A stretch of 64,000 nt of DNA from positions 173,490,516-173,554,515 of the forward strand of contig OX465281.1 in the NCBI GenBank assembly GCA_949987705.1, written 5' to 3'. A program made the position numbers and the translations under genes. Shown here one piece after another: positions 1 to 9,500 of the stretch. The DNA is from Thereva unica (lineage: Eukaryota > Arthropoda > Insecta > Diptera > Therevidae). The first letter of the stretch is position 1; each line of letters begins with the position of its first letter. Below the pieces are notes generated by a model. That model did no database searches. It saw only the letters and a program-made list of their open reading frames with translations, and was not told where the DNA came from.

Positions 1-2
1 AC

Positions 3-836
3 GACCAATACCTCCGCACAGGAATTGGAGAAGTTACCAAATCTACACAAGCCGTTGCTGGGTTTTCAAGAGTTTTCTTAGAAAATCTTTTACAATTTTA
101 TATATTTTGGCGTGCACTTGCTAGCACAAGCACGCATATTGAATTAATCAATCATTTTGTACAAATAGACAAGAAGATGTGGAGGTACCTGAAAATCCAG
201 GTAAATCATCCATCTTTGATCAAGTACTGCTGGATGGAGTGCACATGCATTACCGTTCTCGTTTTTGGAATGCAACTATTCAAAATTATTGTTCTGATAA
301 TAGAGTACGATGGTGATATAGTGGATGTTACTTTTCTACTTTCACTCGCTGTTCAAAAGAGCACTTTTGTAGCAAAATTACTCTATATACGTCATTGTGC
401 CCGGCTTATATATGCACGGCTGGATAAACTCTCGTCGGCTGTTGATAAGTTATTTATGAAACTCGATAGCCGCGATAAAATTACGCAAAATTTCGAAGAG
501 AGGATCGAAAGTATCTTGTGGATTGTAAATGATTTGTGGCATGCAAAATGTTTATTAGAAAAAACTTTTGGCCGGATTCTATTCTTCAGTATTCAATACG
601 ACATGATTTGTAATGTGTTTAAGCTGTATTCAATATGTATCAAAGTTTTCTATGGACTGGAGGAAAGGATCGAATATTACTCTTTAGCAGGGATGATTGG
701 TGCTGGTATACCTTACATAATTATTCTACCCATGCTAGTGCTAGCACTTCATGATGTTGGGGAAAAAGTTTGTTTCTGTTTTCAAAAAAAAAATTATGTT
801 AATAATATTTATTTTTCAGTTTTTCTTTGTTTATAA
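3..836 (+). CDS. Gustatory-receptor-like (7tm_7) exon, partial at window edge
   Basis: The frame is open from base 3 to the stop at 836, about 277 codons, so the exon starts outside the window and the internal ATG at 177 is probably not the start. The peptide has alternating hydrophobic spans (around WMECTCITVLVFGMQLFKII, the FLLSLAV stretch, and IIILPMLVLAL near the end) separated by a charged helical region with the loosely conserved pattern of insect gustatory receptors (long Lys/Asp/Glu-rich loop, then LWHAKCLLEKTFG and FKLYSICIKVFYGLEE). Such receptors are ligand-gated cation channels in the membrane of taste neurons. The last coding part is probably near 768, where GT follows a purine-rich stretch; the tail to 836 is then intron. 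No key motif such as TYhhhhhQF is present, as that lies in the missing C-terminal exon. Family assignment is from overall pattern only. Confidence 0.55.
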   Translation, partial: DQYLRTGIGEVTKSTQAVAGFSRVFLENLLQFYIFWRALASTSTHIELINHFVQIDKKMWRYLKIQVNHPSLIKYCWMECTCITVLVFGMQLFKIIVLIIEYDGDIVDVTFLLSLAVQKSTFVAKLLYIRHCARLIYARLDKLSSAVDKLFMKLDSRDKITQNFEERIESILWIVNDLWHAKCLLEKTFGRILFFSIQYDMICNVFKLYSICIKVFYGLEERIEYYSLAGMIGAGIPYIIILPMLVLALHDVGEKVCFCFQKKNYVNNIYFSVFLCL

Positions 837-965
837 ACTAAGTTCTTGCAATAATTTGAAATGTGATAAGGAGACTTTGTATATGGTAAAATGCATGCAC
901 TTTTCAAAAAGTACCCAGAATTTATAATTTGAAATTGTCGCGTAAAAGATATAGCTAATTTTTAA

Positions 966-1267
966 CTTTCCAGTTTATAAGGAAGTTATTGTAATTGGTC
1001 CGAAAATCGAAATCGTACTTTTCATCGTATATTTATTTTTCAAAGTCCCAATAGCATTTTAAGCAAGTGTGTGTGTGCAGGCGTAAGTATGTGGTCTTTT
1101 TTCTTTCACGATATCGCGCGAACCAAAAAAGATCGACTTCTTTGAAGTGCCAATCGACACGTATTAACGAAAATATGACCTAAAAAGGTTTTCTTGAGAT
1201 TCGTATAAGCCGTTTTTGTTTTTTATTTGTTTAAATGAAATCCGTAATTTTTGATCCTGTACGATAT
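966..1267 (+). mobile_element. Helentron/INE-1-like repeat, copy 1 left part
   Basis: Diverged copy of the family seen cleanly at 36718-37757. It starts after TTAA (962-965) with a version of the conserved 5' end CTTCCCAGTATAGGAAG, includes the GGTCCGAAAATCGAAATCG block and one monomer with CACGATATCGCGCGAACC, then is cut by an I-type LINE. It resumes at 5993. Confidence 0.7.
1254..1267. repeat. 14-bp target-site duplication of I-type LINE, left copy
   Basis: ATCCTGTACGATAT occurs here and again at 5993-6006, flanking the composite LINE insertion. The sequence belongs to the Helentron-like host repeat (equivalent of CCTGCACGATAT), so the duplication records insertion into that repeat. Confidence 0.85.
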
Positions 1268-1651
1268 TTATTATTATTATTATAAGGAATGAGGGGCAAC
1301 CCATATGGTAAACACAATCAGCCTTCCGAATGAAGGCAAGAAGGTCTTTAATTGATGAAGACCGGACTTGGGCAGGGCTTAAGAACTCTCTGATAAACGT
1401 TCTTCTTCTAAGCCAGATCAGAGCAGGACATTCACAAAGAATATGTGTGGAAGTCTCGTCGCCTTTCAAGCAGAGCCGGCATTCTGTCTCTTGAGACAGT
1501 CCTAGGTTGTGGAGGTGGTACCGCAGTCCTACATGGTTAATGAGATAACCCACCATCAGTCTTAGGTCCGCTCTGTTTAGAGTGATAGTGCCCCTTAAGG
1601 CAAAGGGTCTTATAAGATCTTTAGCTTGTCTAAGACCTGGGACTGACTCCC
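1268..1651 (-). pseudogene. I-type LINE ORF2 C-terminus with zinc finger
   Basis: Minus-strand frame from about 1556 shows MVGYLINHVGLRYHLHNLGL followed by CRLCLKGDETSTHILCECPAL, a C-x2-C-x8-H-x4-C arrangement characteristic of the nucleic-acid-binding finger at the end of I/R1/Jockey-type ORF2 proteins. The frame runs on into the ATT/TAA-repeat tail (a run of Ile) without the normal stop, so a small frameshift near the end is likely. It is separated from the RNase H part by a MITE and is not functional. Confidence 0.75.
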
Positions 1652-1660
1652 AATAGGCTA

Positions 1661-2143
1661 CACTGATAAAAAAACATTCTTGGCTTAAGACATTTTTTTT
1701 TTAACCAAGCAAATCATGTTTTGCATATTACGAAAACAAAATTGTCTTCGGATAAGCAATACTCATAGTCTTGGTTTTAGTGTCTTGGATGAAGACAAAA
1801 GTTGACTAGAAGTAAGAAAAAAAAATTCTTGGTTTGAGATACTCATTTTTTTAATTTAAGCAACTCAAAGTAATAAAATAGTGAATTGCCTCAATAAATA
1901 TTCTCGAATTAAAACTTCATCGTGTCTTTATTTAATATAAATTTTGTTTTTAATAAAAAATATTTAGTTTCTTGAGTAAAAAATTATTATTGAGCGAAGA
2001 AATACAATTGCTTGGCTCAACAACTTCTAGTGTCTTACTCTGACACAGCATTCTCATGTTAAGACTGAAAAATGTTTCTACTCAAGACAACGAAACGAAG
2101 ACTATGGAATTGCTGGAATCAAGACAATTTTTTAGTTTTTGTG
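1661..2143. mobile_element. Mariner-like MITE with TA duplication
   Basis: AT-rich 483-bp block with no coding potential, inserted in the I-type LINE. Left end CACTGATAAAAAAACATTCT and the reverse complement of the right end CACAAAAACTAAAAAATTGT are imperfect inverted repeats, both followed by a TCTTG-type motif. Each end abuts TA (1659-1660 and 2144-2145). TCTTGG/CCAAGA words recur through the interior. Family assignment rests on TA duplication and CAC start only. Confidence 0.55.
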
Positions 2144-2828
2144 TAGTTTTATTCTCTTAATCCACTTTTCGTTCAAGGACTTGGAGTGGACCAAGAGATG
2201 CCACAGAAGGGTTCTGGGCCCTGGAACAATGTCTCAGACCCCTCCCTCGCGAGGCTGTCTGCAGCCTCATTTCTCTCGATACCCCAGTGTCCGGGGACCC
2301 AGCCGAGCGATACCTCGTTTCTTCTGGTCAGGCTTTGGTGTACGTCAAAACACCCTGCTACTATTTTGGAAGAAAACTTCCACGATGAGAGTGCCTTGAT
2401 AGCAGGTTGGCTGTAAGAAAATATTTTGATGTTGGCGCCTTTCAGACCTTTCTCAAGGTTGAGCCTAGCGTAGGTCGCAACGGCATGTATTTCAGTCTGG
2501 AAAACAGAGGACCACTTACCCATTGCAATCGAGACCTTGGAATTGGGTCCGGTGACACCAGCCCCTATGCCATGTTCCATCCTTGAACTGCCAGTAAACC
2601 AGTGAAGATGTTTTGGATCCCCAGGAAGAATAAGTTCCTCTGAATTTCCTTTGGAACCGCAGTTGACTAACCATATGGTCGGATACGCGGAAAATGGAAA
2701 TGTTTGGGATATTTTTAAGGATATCCAACAGGTTTAACGATCGTATTGTACATCCAGTACATCATTTGTGGTGTAAGACCCCATGTCTTACCCAGAAGCC
2801 TTTTGCAGGCCCATATGGCCCTTGTGGC
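2144..2828 (-). pseudogene. I-type LINE RT C-terminus and RNase H fragment
   Basis: On the minus strand a frame at 2173-2580 carries RNase H features: a Gly-rich start (GIGAGVTGP), E in QTEIHAVATYARL, and the WVPGHWGIERNEAADSLARE block that contains the conserved His and Asp. The usual Asp in the second motif appears as SYSQPA, so one catalytic acid is lost. Upstream (2580-2800) other frames encode ALWACKRLLGKTWGL-like and MMYWMYNTIVKP-like RT C-terminal sequence. Several frameshifts; a relic. Confidence 0.75.
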
Positions 2829-3325
2829 TTTTTTTTGTGATAGACTAGACACTAGAGGCTTAGGCAGAGTCCCTTTGTAATGTCGACAATCTAGGTTCTC
2901 GTATACATTGAAGAACAGCAGCTCTAGCCGGAAGATAGAGAGAGAAGAAAGGGAGAGAAGAGGCGGAAGGAACTGTCATAACCTATTCGCGATAAATTTT
3001 TATCCCAACTACTCGTAATCATTTCGCGAATCTGACATCGGGTCATGGAGAACAACTCGCTGGAGTGTTATGTCTCCTGAAACGAGTTGAATCTCATCAA
3101 CCAACCGATGGCATGTGCTTGGTGGAGCGGGGAAGGACCAGGGAAGGCTATGACAGGAGGAATTAGGACTGTAAAGAGGGAAGAAGAGAGAAGGAAAGTT
3201 ATGTAGGTGGGAAAGTGGAAAAGGCGAAGGACCGTGGGTCTGGCCGGGATTCGAACCCGGGACCTCTGGGATAGCAGTCAGGCGCCTTAACCCTAGACTA
3301 TCGAGGCCCCCCCAGACCCACGGTC
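2829..3325 (-). mobile_element. tRNA-derived SINE, copy 1
   Basis: Minus strand: tRNA-like head at about 3244-3311 with an A-box-like GATAGTCTAGGGTTAAGGCG and a B box GGGTTCGAATCCC, then a body with ACTTTCCTTCTCTC and CCAACCGATG-type blocks, then a 3' tail (AGGCTTAGGCAGAGTCCCTTT on plus) and poly(A) (poly(T) at 2829-2836 on plus). Inserted in the I-type LINE, whose codons are contiguous across it. The extra 13 nt at the 5' end (3313-3325) are complementary to 3230-3243. Confidence 0.85.
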
Positions 3326-3484
3326 TTTGCTGATGACGTAGTCTAGTTGAGCGTTCCAGTTCAGCCTCTTGTCTAAATTTGCTCCCAAATATTTGACTGT
3401 GTCTGAGTACTCAGCTGTAGTACCCTGGGTACAGATAGGACCTAGGTCCACTTTGTAGCGTTTGGAAAAAGGTACCAGGGCAGC
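3326..3484 (-). pseudogene. I-type LINE ORF2 fragment between SINE and LINE B
   Basis: The minus-strand frame reads LVPFSKRYKVDLGP then VKYLGANLDKRLNWNAQLDY, the conserved block that follows the YADD region in I/R1-type reverse transcriptases. It continues the fragment at 5941-5992 and is continued at 2828. No independent function. Confidence 0.7.
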
Positions 3485-3615
3485 CTTTTTTTTTTTTTTA
3501 TGAAAAAACCAAGCTTAGGTGTAACCCTTTGTACTACCAGTCCGTCATGTCGTTCAGTTCATGGTGCAATGTCTAGTAGTAGCTTGGTTTGAAGAATAGA
3601 GGAGAATAGGAAAGG

Positions 3616-5293
3616 TTAGAGGGGGTCTGGAGGGTGTAGAAGAAAATGACGGTGAACCTCACGTTTGAACTCTAAGATGTTGTACGAGTTCGGAAATACT
3701 GACTGCGGGAGATCATTCCACAATCGAGTTGTTCTATTCATAAACGAACTTCTAAACCGTATTGTGCGTGAACGAGGGGGCTGTAGGGTATGGGGGTGAG
3801 CTTGTGTTGCGGGAAAAGTATTGCCGTGCAGGCAGGAGGTCCTGAATTTCGGTGGAACAGTCGCCATGGTAATAGCGATAAAGTATGGAGAGGGCTGCTA
3901 CATTCCTACGGTGGCTCAAGGTGTCTATGGAGGCGCGAAAGGGGCCATCACCAATGAGTTTGAGGGCACGATTTTGCACCTTGTCGAGACAAGCCAAGGT
4001 GGTTTTTGGGGCGCCTGCCCAGATATGTGAGTTGTATTCGAGGCGCGGCCGAATGTAGGATTTGTATATTGTAGCCAGTGCGGCTGGCTGGAGGAGGAAC
4101 TTGCATCTCTTGAGAAATCCAAGGCATTGGGAGGCTTGTTTGGCGATTTGGAATATGTGATCGTTCCATCGCAAATGCTCCGTTAAAGTTACCCCTAGGA
4201 TGTTGAGAGTTGAGTCAGCCGTTAGATTCTCTCCATCCACCGAGACAGGAGGAAGGTCGGTACAATTTTTGTTGGAGATCAGACAGTGCTTCGTTTTTGT
4301 GGCATTGAATTCGACGCGGTTCATTTCGCCCCAATGAAGAATCGATTCGATATCCCGGTTGATCGAAGCCGACATCAGTTGACGGTGGTAAAGACAAGGT
4401 CTGGCGCGTGCTTGTCTTATATTGTCGAAGGAGTAAGAAAAATTCAGAGTACCGTCGTCAGCGAAGCAGTGAAGTGGGTTGGAGGGGATTGAGAGCAGAT
4501 CATTAATGAAGATTAGAAAAAGTGCGGGTGAGAGAATTGACCCCTGGGGAACTCCGGCCGAGATGGCGTGGGGGTTGGATTCGACGCCGTCCAATACTAC
4601 CTTGATTGAACGGCCTGAAAGAAAGCTCTTAATCCAGTTCTTTAGAACTAAGTGTATACCAATAGCTTGGAGTTTATTCAACAGAGCTGGGTGCCATACT
4701 CTGTCAAAAGCCTTTGATATATCTAGAGCAACTAGGCTAGACTCACCAAAGCTGTGAATGCTTTGGTTGATACGCTCGGTTAAACACACAAGCAGATCGC
4801 CAGTAGACCGTTTAGATCTGAAGCCGTATTGCCTGTCGTGTATAATTTCGTTGGATTCTAGATATTTCATCAGCTTTTTATTGATTATTGTCTCCATGAT
4901 TTTGGAGAGAACAGAAGTAATTGCTATTGGGCGGTAGTTTAAGGGGTCGCTGGCTTCACCTTTTTTTGGGATTGGCTGAACATGAGCTAGTTTCCAAGAG
5001 TCGGGATACACTCCGGAGAAGTAAGACAGGGCAAAAAGTTTGCGCAGAGGTTTAGCCAAAGGTGAGGCACATTTTTTAAGTACCATAGGGGGGATTTTGT
5101 CGGGACCAGTGGATTTATTGGCGTCGAGTTCCTTGAGACACCTAAACACCTCGCGAGTCCTGAAGTGAACTCCGTCCATTGAGTGGGTGGTATTCTCGAG
5201 AGTGGGGGGTGACATAGCAGCATCGGGTAAAGAAGAATTTGCGGCGAACAGAGAAGCTAATAGGTCGGCCTTGGGTTTGCTTTCTGTTATCAC
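3616..5293 (-). pseudogene. LINE B ORF2 reverse transcriptase, frameshifted C-terminus
   Basis: The 513-residue frame ending at 3752 contains the non-LTR RT domain in order: TGPDKIPPMVLKKC, NYRPIAITSVLSKIMETII, QYGFRSKRSTGDLL, VALDISKAFDRVWH (catalytic Asp), AGVPQGSILSPALFLIFIND, CFADDGTL (FADD active site), then LNILGVTL and LRWNDHIFQIAKQ. The conserved C-terminal block RTTRLWNDLPQSVFPNSYN with FKREVHRHFL lies in another frame (3616-3867), so a frameshift near 3800-3850 separates it. No RNase H is present. The start given is the first Met of the frame; the real ORF2 begins upstream and its endonuclease is absent. Confidence 0.85.
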
Positions 5294-5352
5294 TTCCTTG
5301 TTGTGAATAAAAGGAGGTGTTGAGGAGGAAGTGAAATTCTTCTTGATGGCAG

Positions 5353-5851
5353 TTTTTTTTTTTTTTTTTTTTTTTTATGTGGCAGACTAGAGGCTTAGGG
5401 AAAGTCCCTTTGTACTGTCGACAATCTATTTTTTTTTTTTTTTTTCCATATACACCGTCGAACAGCAGCTCTAGCCGGAAGATAGAGAGAAGAGAGAAAG
5501 AAGAGAGGAAGGAACTGTCACAACCTGACTGCGATATTTTTATTCCACCAACTCTCAACCATTTCGCGACTCTGACATCGGGGCATCGAGAACAACTCGC
5601 TGGAGTGTTATGCCTCCTGAAACGAGTTGAATCTCTTCAACCAACCGATGGCATGCGCTTGGTGGAGCGTGGAAGAGAACTAGTGAAGGCTATGACAGGA
5701 GGAATCAGGAATGTAAAGAGGGAAGAAGAAAGAAGGAAAGTTATGTAGGCGGGAAATTGGGAAAGGCTAGGACCGTGGCACCACCGGGATTCGAACCCGG
5801 GACCTCTTGGGAAAGTAGTCAGGCGCCTTACCCCTAGACTACCGAGGCCCC
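5353..5851 (-). mobile_element. tRNA-derived SINE, copy 2
   Basis: Full-length minus-strand SINE inside LINE B ORF2. The head has A box GTAGTCTAGGGGTAAGGCG and B box GGGTTCGAATCCC (about 5784-5851); the body contains CGCATGCCATCGGTTGGTTG; an internal poly(A) tract (poly(T) 5428-5446 on plus) precedes the terminal tail CTTAGGGAAAGTCCCTTTGT and a long poly(A) (poly(T) from 5353). LINE B coding sequence resumes directly at 5852. Confidence 0.88.
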
Positions 5852-5992
5852 AAGGACCAGAAGTTTTTGCTGCCTGTAGTGGAGTTAAGAATCTTACTTC
5901 TCAATCTATCATCAAATGATGATTTGACTTTCCCCTTATTTGACAGACCCTTCTTGGAACACCATCTTTGAACTTCTCGCAGTGCTGTTCTC
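5852..5992 (-). pseudogene. LINE B 5' remnant joined to I-type LINE RT remnant
   Basis: Minus strand: TALREVQRWCSKKGLSN (I-type LINE RT, 5941-5992) runs into KSSFDDRLRSKILNSTTGSK (LINE B, equivalent to VKNSFDSKLRSKMRNASSGSK at 9060-9130). This junction marks the 5' end of LINE B copy 1 within the older LINE. Confidence 0.7.
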
Positions 5993-6160
5993 ATCCTGTA
6001 CGATATAGTGCCAATCAAAAACGATATCAAGTTCTTTGAGGTGCCGATCGAATGAAAGAAACCCGTTTTAAATTAAGTTACCTTTTTGGATTCAGCAGAA
6101 TGGTAGCTTCCCAACAAGACATGACTTGTCAGAATCAAAGCACTCTTTAAACACCATGCG
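5993..6160 (+). mobile_element. Helentron/INE-1-like repeat, copy 1 right part
   Basis: Begins with the second copy of the 14-bp duplication (5993-6006) and continues the host repeat: TTCTTTGAGGTGCCG, then AAAGAAACCCGTTTTAAA and ATGACTTGTCAGAATC, which match 23355-23480 of copy 2. The right end fades out near 6160. Confidence 0.7.
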
Positions 6161-6490
6161 ATTTGCGTTCCGGATTAAAAATTATTTAGTGGCTAATTTT
6201 TTCACTAGCACGCACGCACTCGCAGTACGCATAGCGAACAAATAGGTATGTCACAAAAGTACGCACGCTACTGCCACAAGCACGAAAATCTAAAAATTTA
6301 TTCGCTAGAGGCATTCGTTATCTATCTATGTATCTACACAGGGTGTATCAGTTAAAATGTCGAAACGCCTGGCAGTGGATAGGTCTTGAATAGACGGACA
6401 AAAAATCGTACGGGTGGGGTGGGGGAAATCATAACGGCTTAGCCGCTAGGACGTTTGGGACTTTTTTGGTAGAGGTTTACATACATATTA
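6161..6490. other. No recognisable feature
   Basis: AT-rich, with scattered ACGCACGC words and an ACAGGGTGTATCAGTTAAAA string near 6338. No frame or repeat partner identified. Confidence 0.4.
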
Positions 6491-6560
6491 CACTGTATTT
6501 TTGCAACCCTATTAGATATTTTCATGAATAAGGCAGCAATCTTCGCAGAATGCTCCCACT
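6491..6560 (-). repeat. Dispersed repeat, inverted partner at 20365-20432
   Basis: CAACCCTATTAGATATTTTC and ATGAATAAGGCAGCAATC here match the reverse complement of 20365-20432 with few changes. In both places it borders an inverted-repeat element, so it may be part of a larger transposon end. Confidence 0.6.
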
Positions 6561-7281
6561 TATCTTAGGGTACGGTTTCGCTGGAAGCTGTCGGCAGCGG
6601 CCACTAACAGCGAACTGTCGAAGCTCGCTGCTGAAAATGACTTCCACTTTCCCACCTACATAACTTTCCTTTTTTCTTCTCCCCTCTTTACATTCCTGAT
6701 TCCTCTTGTCATAGCCTTCGCTAGTCTTTCCTCGCTCCACCAAGCACATGTCATCGGTTGGTTGATGAGATTCAACTCGTTTCAGGAGGCATAACACTCC
6801 AGCGAGTTGTTTCTCGATGCCCCGATGCCAGAGTCGCGAAATGGTTGGGATTATGTGGAATAAAATATCGCGGCTAGGTTGTGGCCGTTCCTTCCTACTT
6901 CTCTCTCTTTCTTCTCTCTATCTTCTAACTTTTTTTTTATGTGGCAGTGCTAAGCTCAGGAGTCACCCTTTGTACTACTAGTCCGTCATGTCATTTGTCA
7001 TGTCATGGTGCAATGTCTAGCAGTAAGCTTAGTACGGGAGGGATGGTGGGGGAATAGGTTAAGGATTATAAAGGTACGGGGGTATTGAAGAAGGTGGTGA
7101 TGAACCCTGCGTTTGAACTCTTGGATGTTGTAGGAGCTCGGAAAAACTGACTGCGAAAGATTATTCCACAGTCGAGTTGTTCTTTTTACAAACGAATTCA
7201 TATCTTGTTGAGTGCGTGAAAGGGGGAGTTGCAGGTGGAGGGAATGAGACGAGTGGGCTAATCTGGTGTTGCGGGTATAGG

Positions 7282-7862
7282 CAGCGAGCACTAATAACAA
7301 GAGTGATTAGGTAGAGCTCAAGGACAAGTAAAAGAGTTAAACATATGAAAGAAGAGATTAGAAATAACATTAAGCAAAAATGTCAAAAAAATAATAACAA
7401 ACGCGCGATGGAAATACATCTTATGCAAAAAATACATTATTACGAAAGAAACAGAAGATGTTCCTTGATTCCCCTACTGGAATGTTTACATTCAAATGGA
7501 AGCAAAACTGGAACAGAGCAGTAATTTGATGGGTAAACATTTCGTGTTGGTATAGCGATTTTGGCTTACGAATGCACATGTATTGTTGTTTTGGGCGTAC
7601 GAATGCACTTGTATTGTCCATTAAAAAAGGCGGGAATCTTATAATATACATTCCAGCCACTTCCCCTTCATTTTTTATCTTTCTTTCACATACGCTGCGT
7701 TTAGTGGCTAAGTAATTCTGCCTTCTTTTATCATAGATATTACTTCTTTGTTCATTTTGACTTTTTCACTCCTATTGAAATTTTTATCAGCTGATTTCAA
7801 GGGCAATGAAACATTTTTAAAAATTTGTTCTAGCTCATCACTCTTGTTATTAGTGCTCGCTG
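7282..7862. mobile_element. hAT-like MITE inside LINE B
   Basis: A 581-bp element with a perfect 26-bp terminal inverted repeat starting CAGCGAGCACTAATAACAAG. It is flanked by GTATAGG on both sides (7275-7281 and 7863-7869), an apparent 7-bp duplication (8 bp if the shared G is counted). LINE B sequence is contiguous once it is removed. CAGCG termini with a 7-8 bp duplication suggest hAT; there is no transposase. Confidence 0.8.
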
Positions 7863-7910
7863 GTATAGGATTGCCGTGGAGGCAGGAGAGCTTTTAGCTC
7901 GGAGGAACAG

Positions 7911-9400
7911 TCAATGAAAGTAGCGATAAAATTTTGTCAGTGCAGCTACATTCCTACGGTGGCTCAAGGGGTCGATGGTGGAGCAGATGGTGTCGCCATC
8001 AATTAGTTTAAGGGCCCTTTTTCGGACCTTATCTAACCATGCTAAGGTGGTTATTGGAGCGCCGCCCCAAACGATGGAGTTATATTCGAGAAGAGGCCGA
8101 ATGTAGGATTTATAAATAACAGCACCGGCCGATGGCTGGAGGAGGAACTTGTACCTCTTAAGAAATCCCAAGCACTGGGATGCTTGTTTGGCGATTTGGA
8201 ATATGTGGTCATTCCATCGCAAGTCTTTGGCTAAAGTCACGCCTAAGATGTGTAGGGATGGGTCGGCCTTTAGTACCACGTCATGCACTTTCAAGGATGG
8301 TGAGGTGTTGATCTTTTTCTTTGAAATAAGACAGTACTTGGTTTTGGTGGGGTTGAATTCAACACGATTCTTCTCTCCCCACTCTAGAATGAGTTCAATG
8401 TCGTTATTAATAGAGTTGAGCCTTAGTTCACGATTATCAAGACAGGATCTGGCATGAGTCTGTCTTGCATCGACGCTGTACGAGTAACGTAGAGTACCGT
8501 CGTCAGCGAAGCTGAGAAGTGGGTTGGAGGGGACTGAAAGTAGGTGATTTATAAAAATGAGAAATAGGGCCGGTGATAAAATTGACCCCTGGGGGACTCC
8601 CGCATTGATGGGGTGAGATTCAGATTTGACGCCATCCAATACCACCTTAATTGAACGGCCGGAAAGGAAACTCACATCCCACTTACACAGAAGCGAGTCA
8701 ATTCCAATAGCTTTGAGTTTAGCTAACAAGGCTGAGTGCCATACTCTATCAAAAGCCTTGGAGATATCCAAAGCAACCAAACTGGATTCACCAGATCCAT
8801 GCAAACTTTGATGGAGGTGCTCTGTAAGGCAAACTAAAAGATCACCAGTGGAGAGAACCGGAATCTGAGAACCGGAATCCGAGAACCGGGGGTAGCGTAT
8901 CAGTTTCGGGTAGAGAAGAATTTGATGCAAACAGAGATGCTAGTAAATCGGCCTTGGGTTTGCTGTTTGTTATCACCTTCTTACTGTGGATAAGTGAAGG
9001 AGTTGTGGATGAAGTGAAATTCTTCTTAATGGAGCTTACCAAGGACCAGAAGTTTTTGCTACCAGAACTTGCGTTACGCATTTTACTTCTCAACTTGCTG
9101 TCAAATGAATTTTTGACATTCCTGATGGTGACTTTACAGGAATTTCTAAGTTTTATATATTCTTGACGGAACGATTCACTCGGAAAACTCTTGTATGCTC
9201 GAAAGGCGGCTTCTTTGTTTCTAATTGCGTTCATACACTCCTGATTAAACCATCTGTTGGGCGTAGGCTTCACAGATTTGGTAGAATGAGGAATGAATAA
9301 ATGCATTCCTGCCTGAATGATCCTGGTGATACGGATAGCGACAGAGTTGATGTTTTTGGTTCGGAAACACTGGTCCCAGTCAGTGGCTTGGGAATAATGA
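7911..9400 (-). pseudogene. LINE B ORF2 reverse transcriptase, copy 2
   Basis: Two overlapping minus-strand frames. The 8842-9438 frame gives the linker before the RT (PNRWFNQECMNAIRNKEAAF, GSKNFWSLVSSIKKNF, KPKADLLASLFASNSSLP). The 7911-8930 frame gives RT motifs STGDLLVCLTEHL, LDISKAFDRVWH, AGVPQGSILSPALF and SFADDGTLRYSY. Between them a short duplicated GAGAACCGGAATC string (about 8852-8888) replaces the conserved N-terminal RT blocks, so this copy has an internal deletion and is dead. The first residues of the longer frame come from the flanking SINE. Confidence 0.82.
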
Positions 9401-9500
9401 ATAAGCTCCAACCAGAGAGCTGCTGTTCGACATTGCACTCTATACGAAAAAAATAGATTGTCGAACAGTACAAATGGGCTTTCCTAAAGATAAAAAAAAG

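Larger units (their letters stand above)
3485..5940 (-). mobile_element. LINE B (Jockey/CR1-group non-LTR retrotransposon), copy 1
   Basis: 5'-truncated LINE inserted in the I-type LINE. Its poly(A) is the poly(T) at 3485-3499 on plus, followed by a 3' UTR seen also at 6929 and 24041 (CCCTTTGTACTACCAGTCCGTCATG here). ORF2 follows at 3616-5293 and continues, beyond a SINE insertion at 5353-5851, to about 5940 (KSSFDDRLRSKI and GSKNFWSL motifs). RT motifs are intact but the C-terminus is frameshifted. Confidence 0.85.
1268..5992 (-). mobile_element. I-type LINE, 5' truncated, carrying four later insertions
   Basis: Bounded by a 14-bp duplication. On the minus strand it starts in the reverse transcriptase just after the active-site region (motif ALREVQRWCSKKGLSN, about 5940-5992), continues after LINE B at 3326-3484 (motif VKYLGANLDKRLNWNAQL), then RT C-terminus and RNase H at 2144-2828, then a CCHC-type finger and a (TAA)n-like tail at 1268-1283 (TTATTATTATTATTATA on plus). 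RNase H plus a TAA-repeat tail are typical of the I clade. Removing the MITE (1661-2143), SINE (2829-3325), LINE B (3485-about 5940) and the SINE inside LINE B leaves about 1.3 kb, all coding for one ORF2 C-terminus. Confidence 0.8.
6929..9411 (-). mobile_element. LINE B, copy 2, 5' truncated
   Basis: Poly(A) (poly(T) 6930-6938 on plus) and 3' UTR ATGTGGCAGTGCTAAGCTCA, C-terminal coding part at 6998-7281, a MITE at 7282-7862, then ORF2 at 7863-9400. Inserted into a SINE; the flanks CTAAC and CCAAC may be the target duplication. Nucleotide identity to copy 1 is clear throughout. Confidence 0.85.
6638..9500 (+). mobile_element. tRNA-derived SINE, copy 3, split by LINE B
   Basis: Plus-strand SINE body without its tRNA head at 6638-6928 (CCACCTACATAACTTTCC, TGTCATCGGTTGGTTGATGA, CCCCGATGCCAGAGTCGCGA). 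It is interrupted near CTATCTTCTAAC by LINE B and resumes at about 9408 (CCAACCAGAGAGCTGCTGTT, then ATAGATTGTCGAACAGTACA and an A-rich tail to 9500). Confidence 0.75.

Noticed and set aside
3244..3311. tRNA-like sequences here and at about 5784-5851 and 52318-52393
   Set aside because: They have A and B boxes but are followed by a shared SINE body and tail; cloverleaf stems are poor. SINE heads, not tRNA genes.
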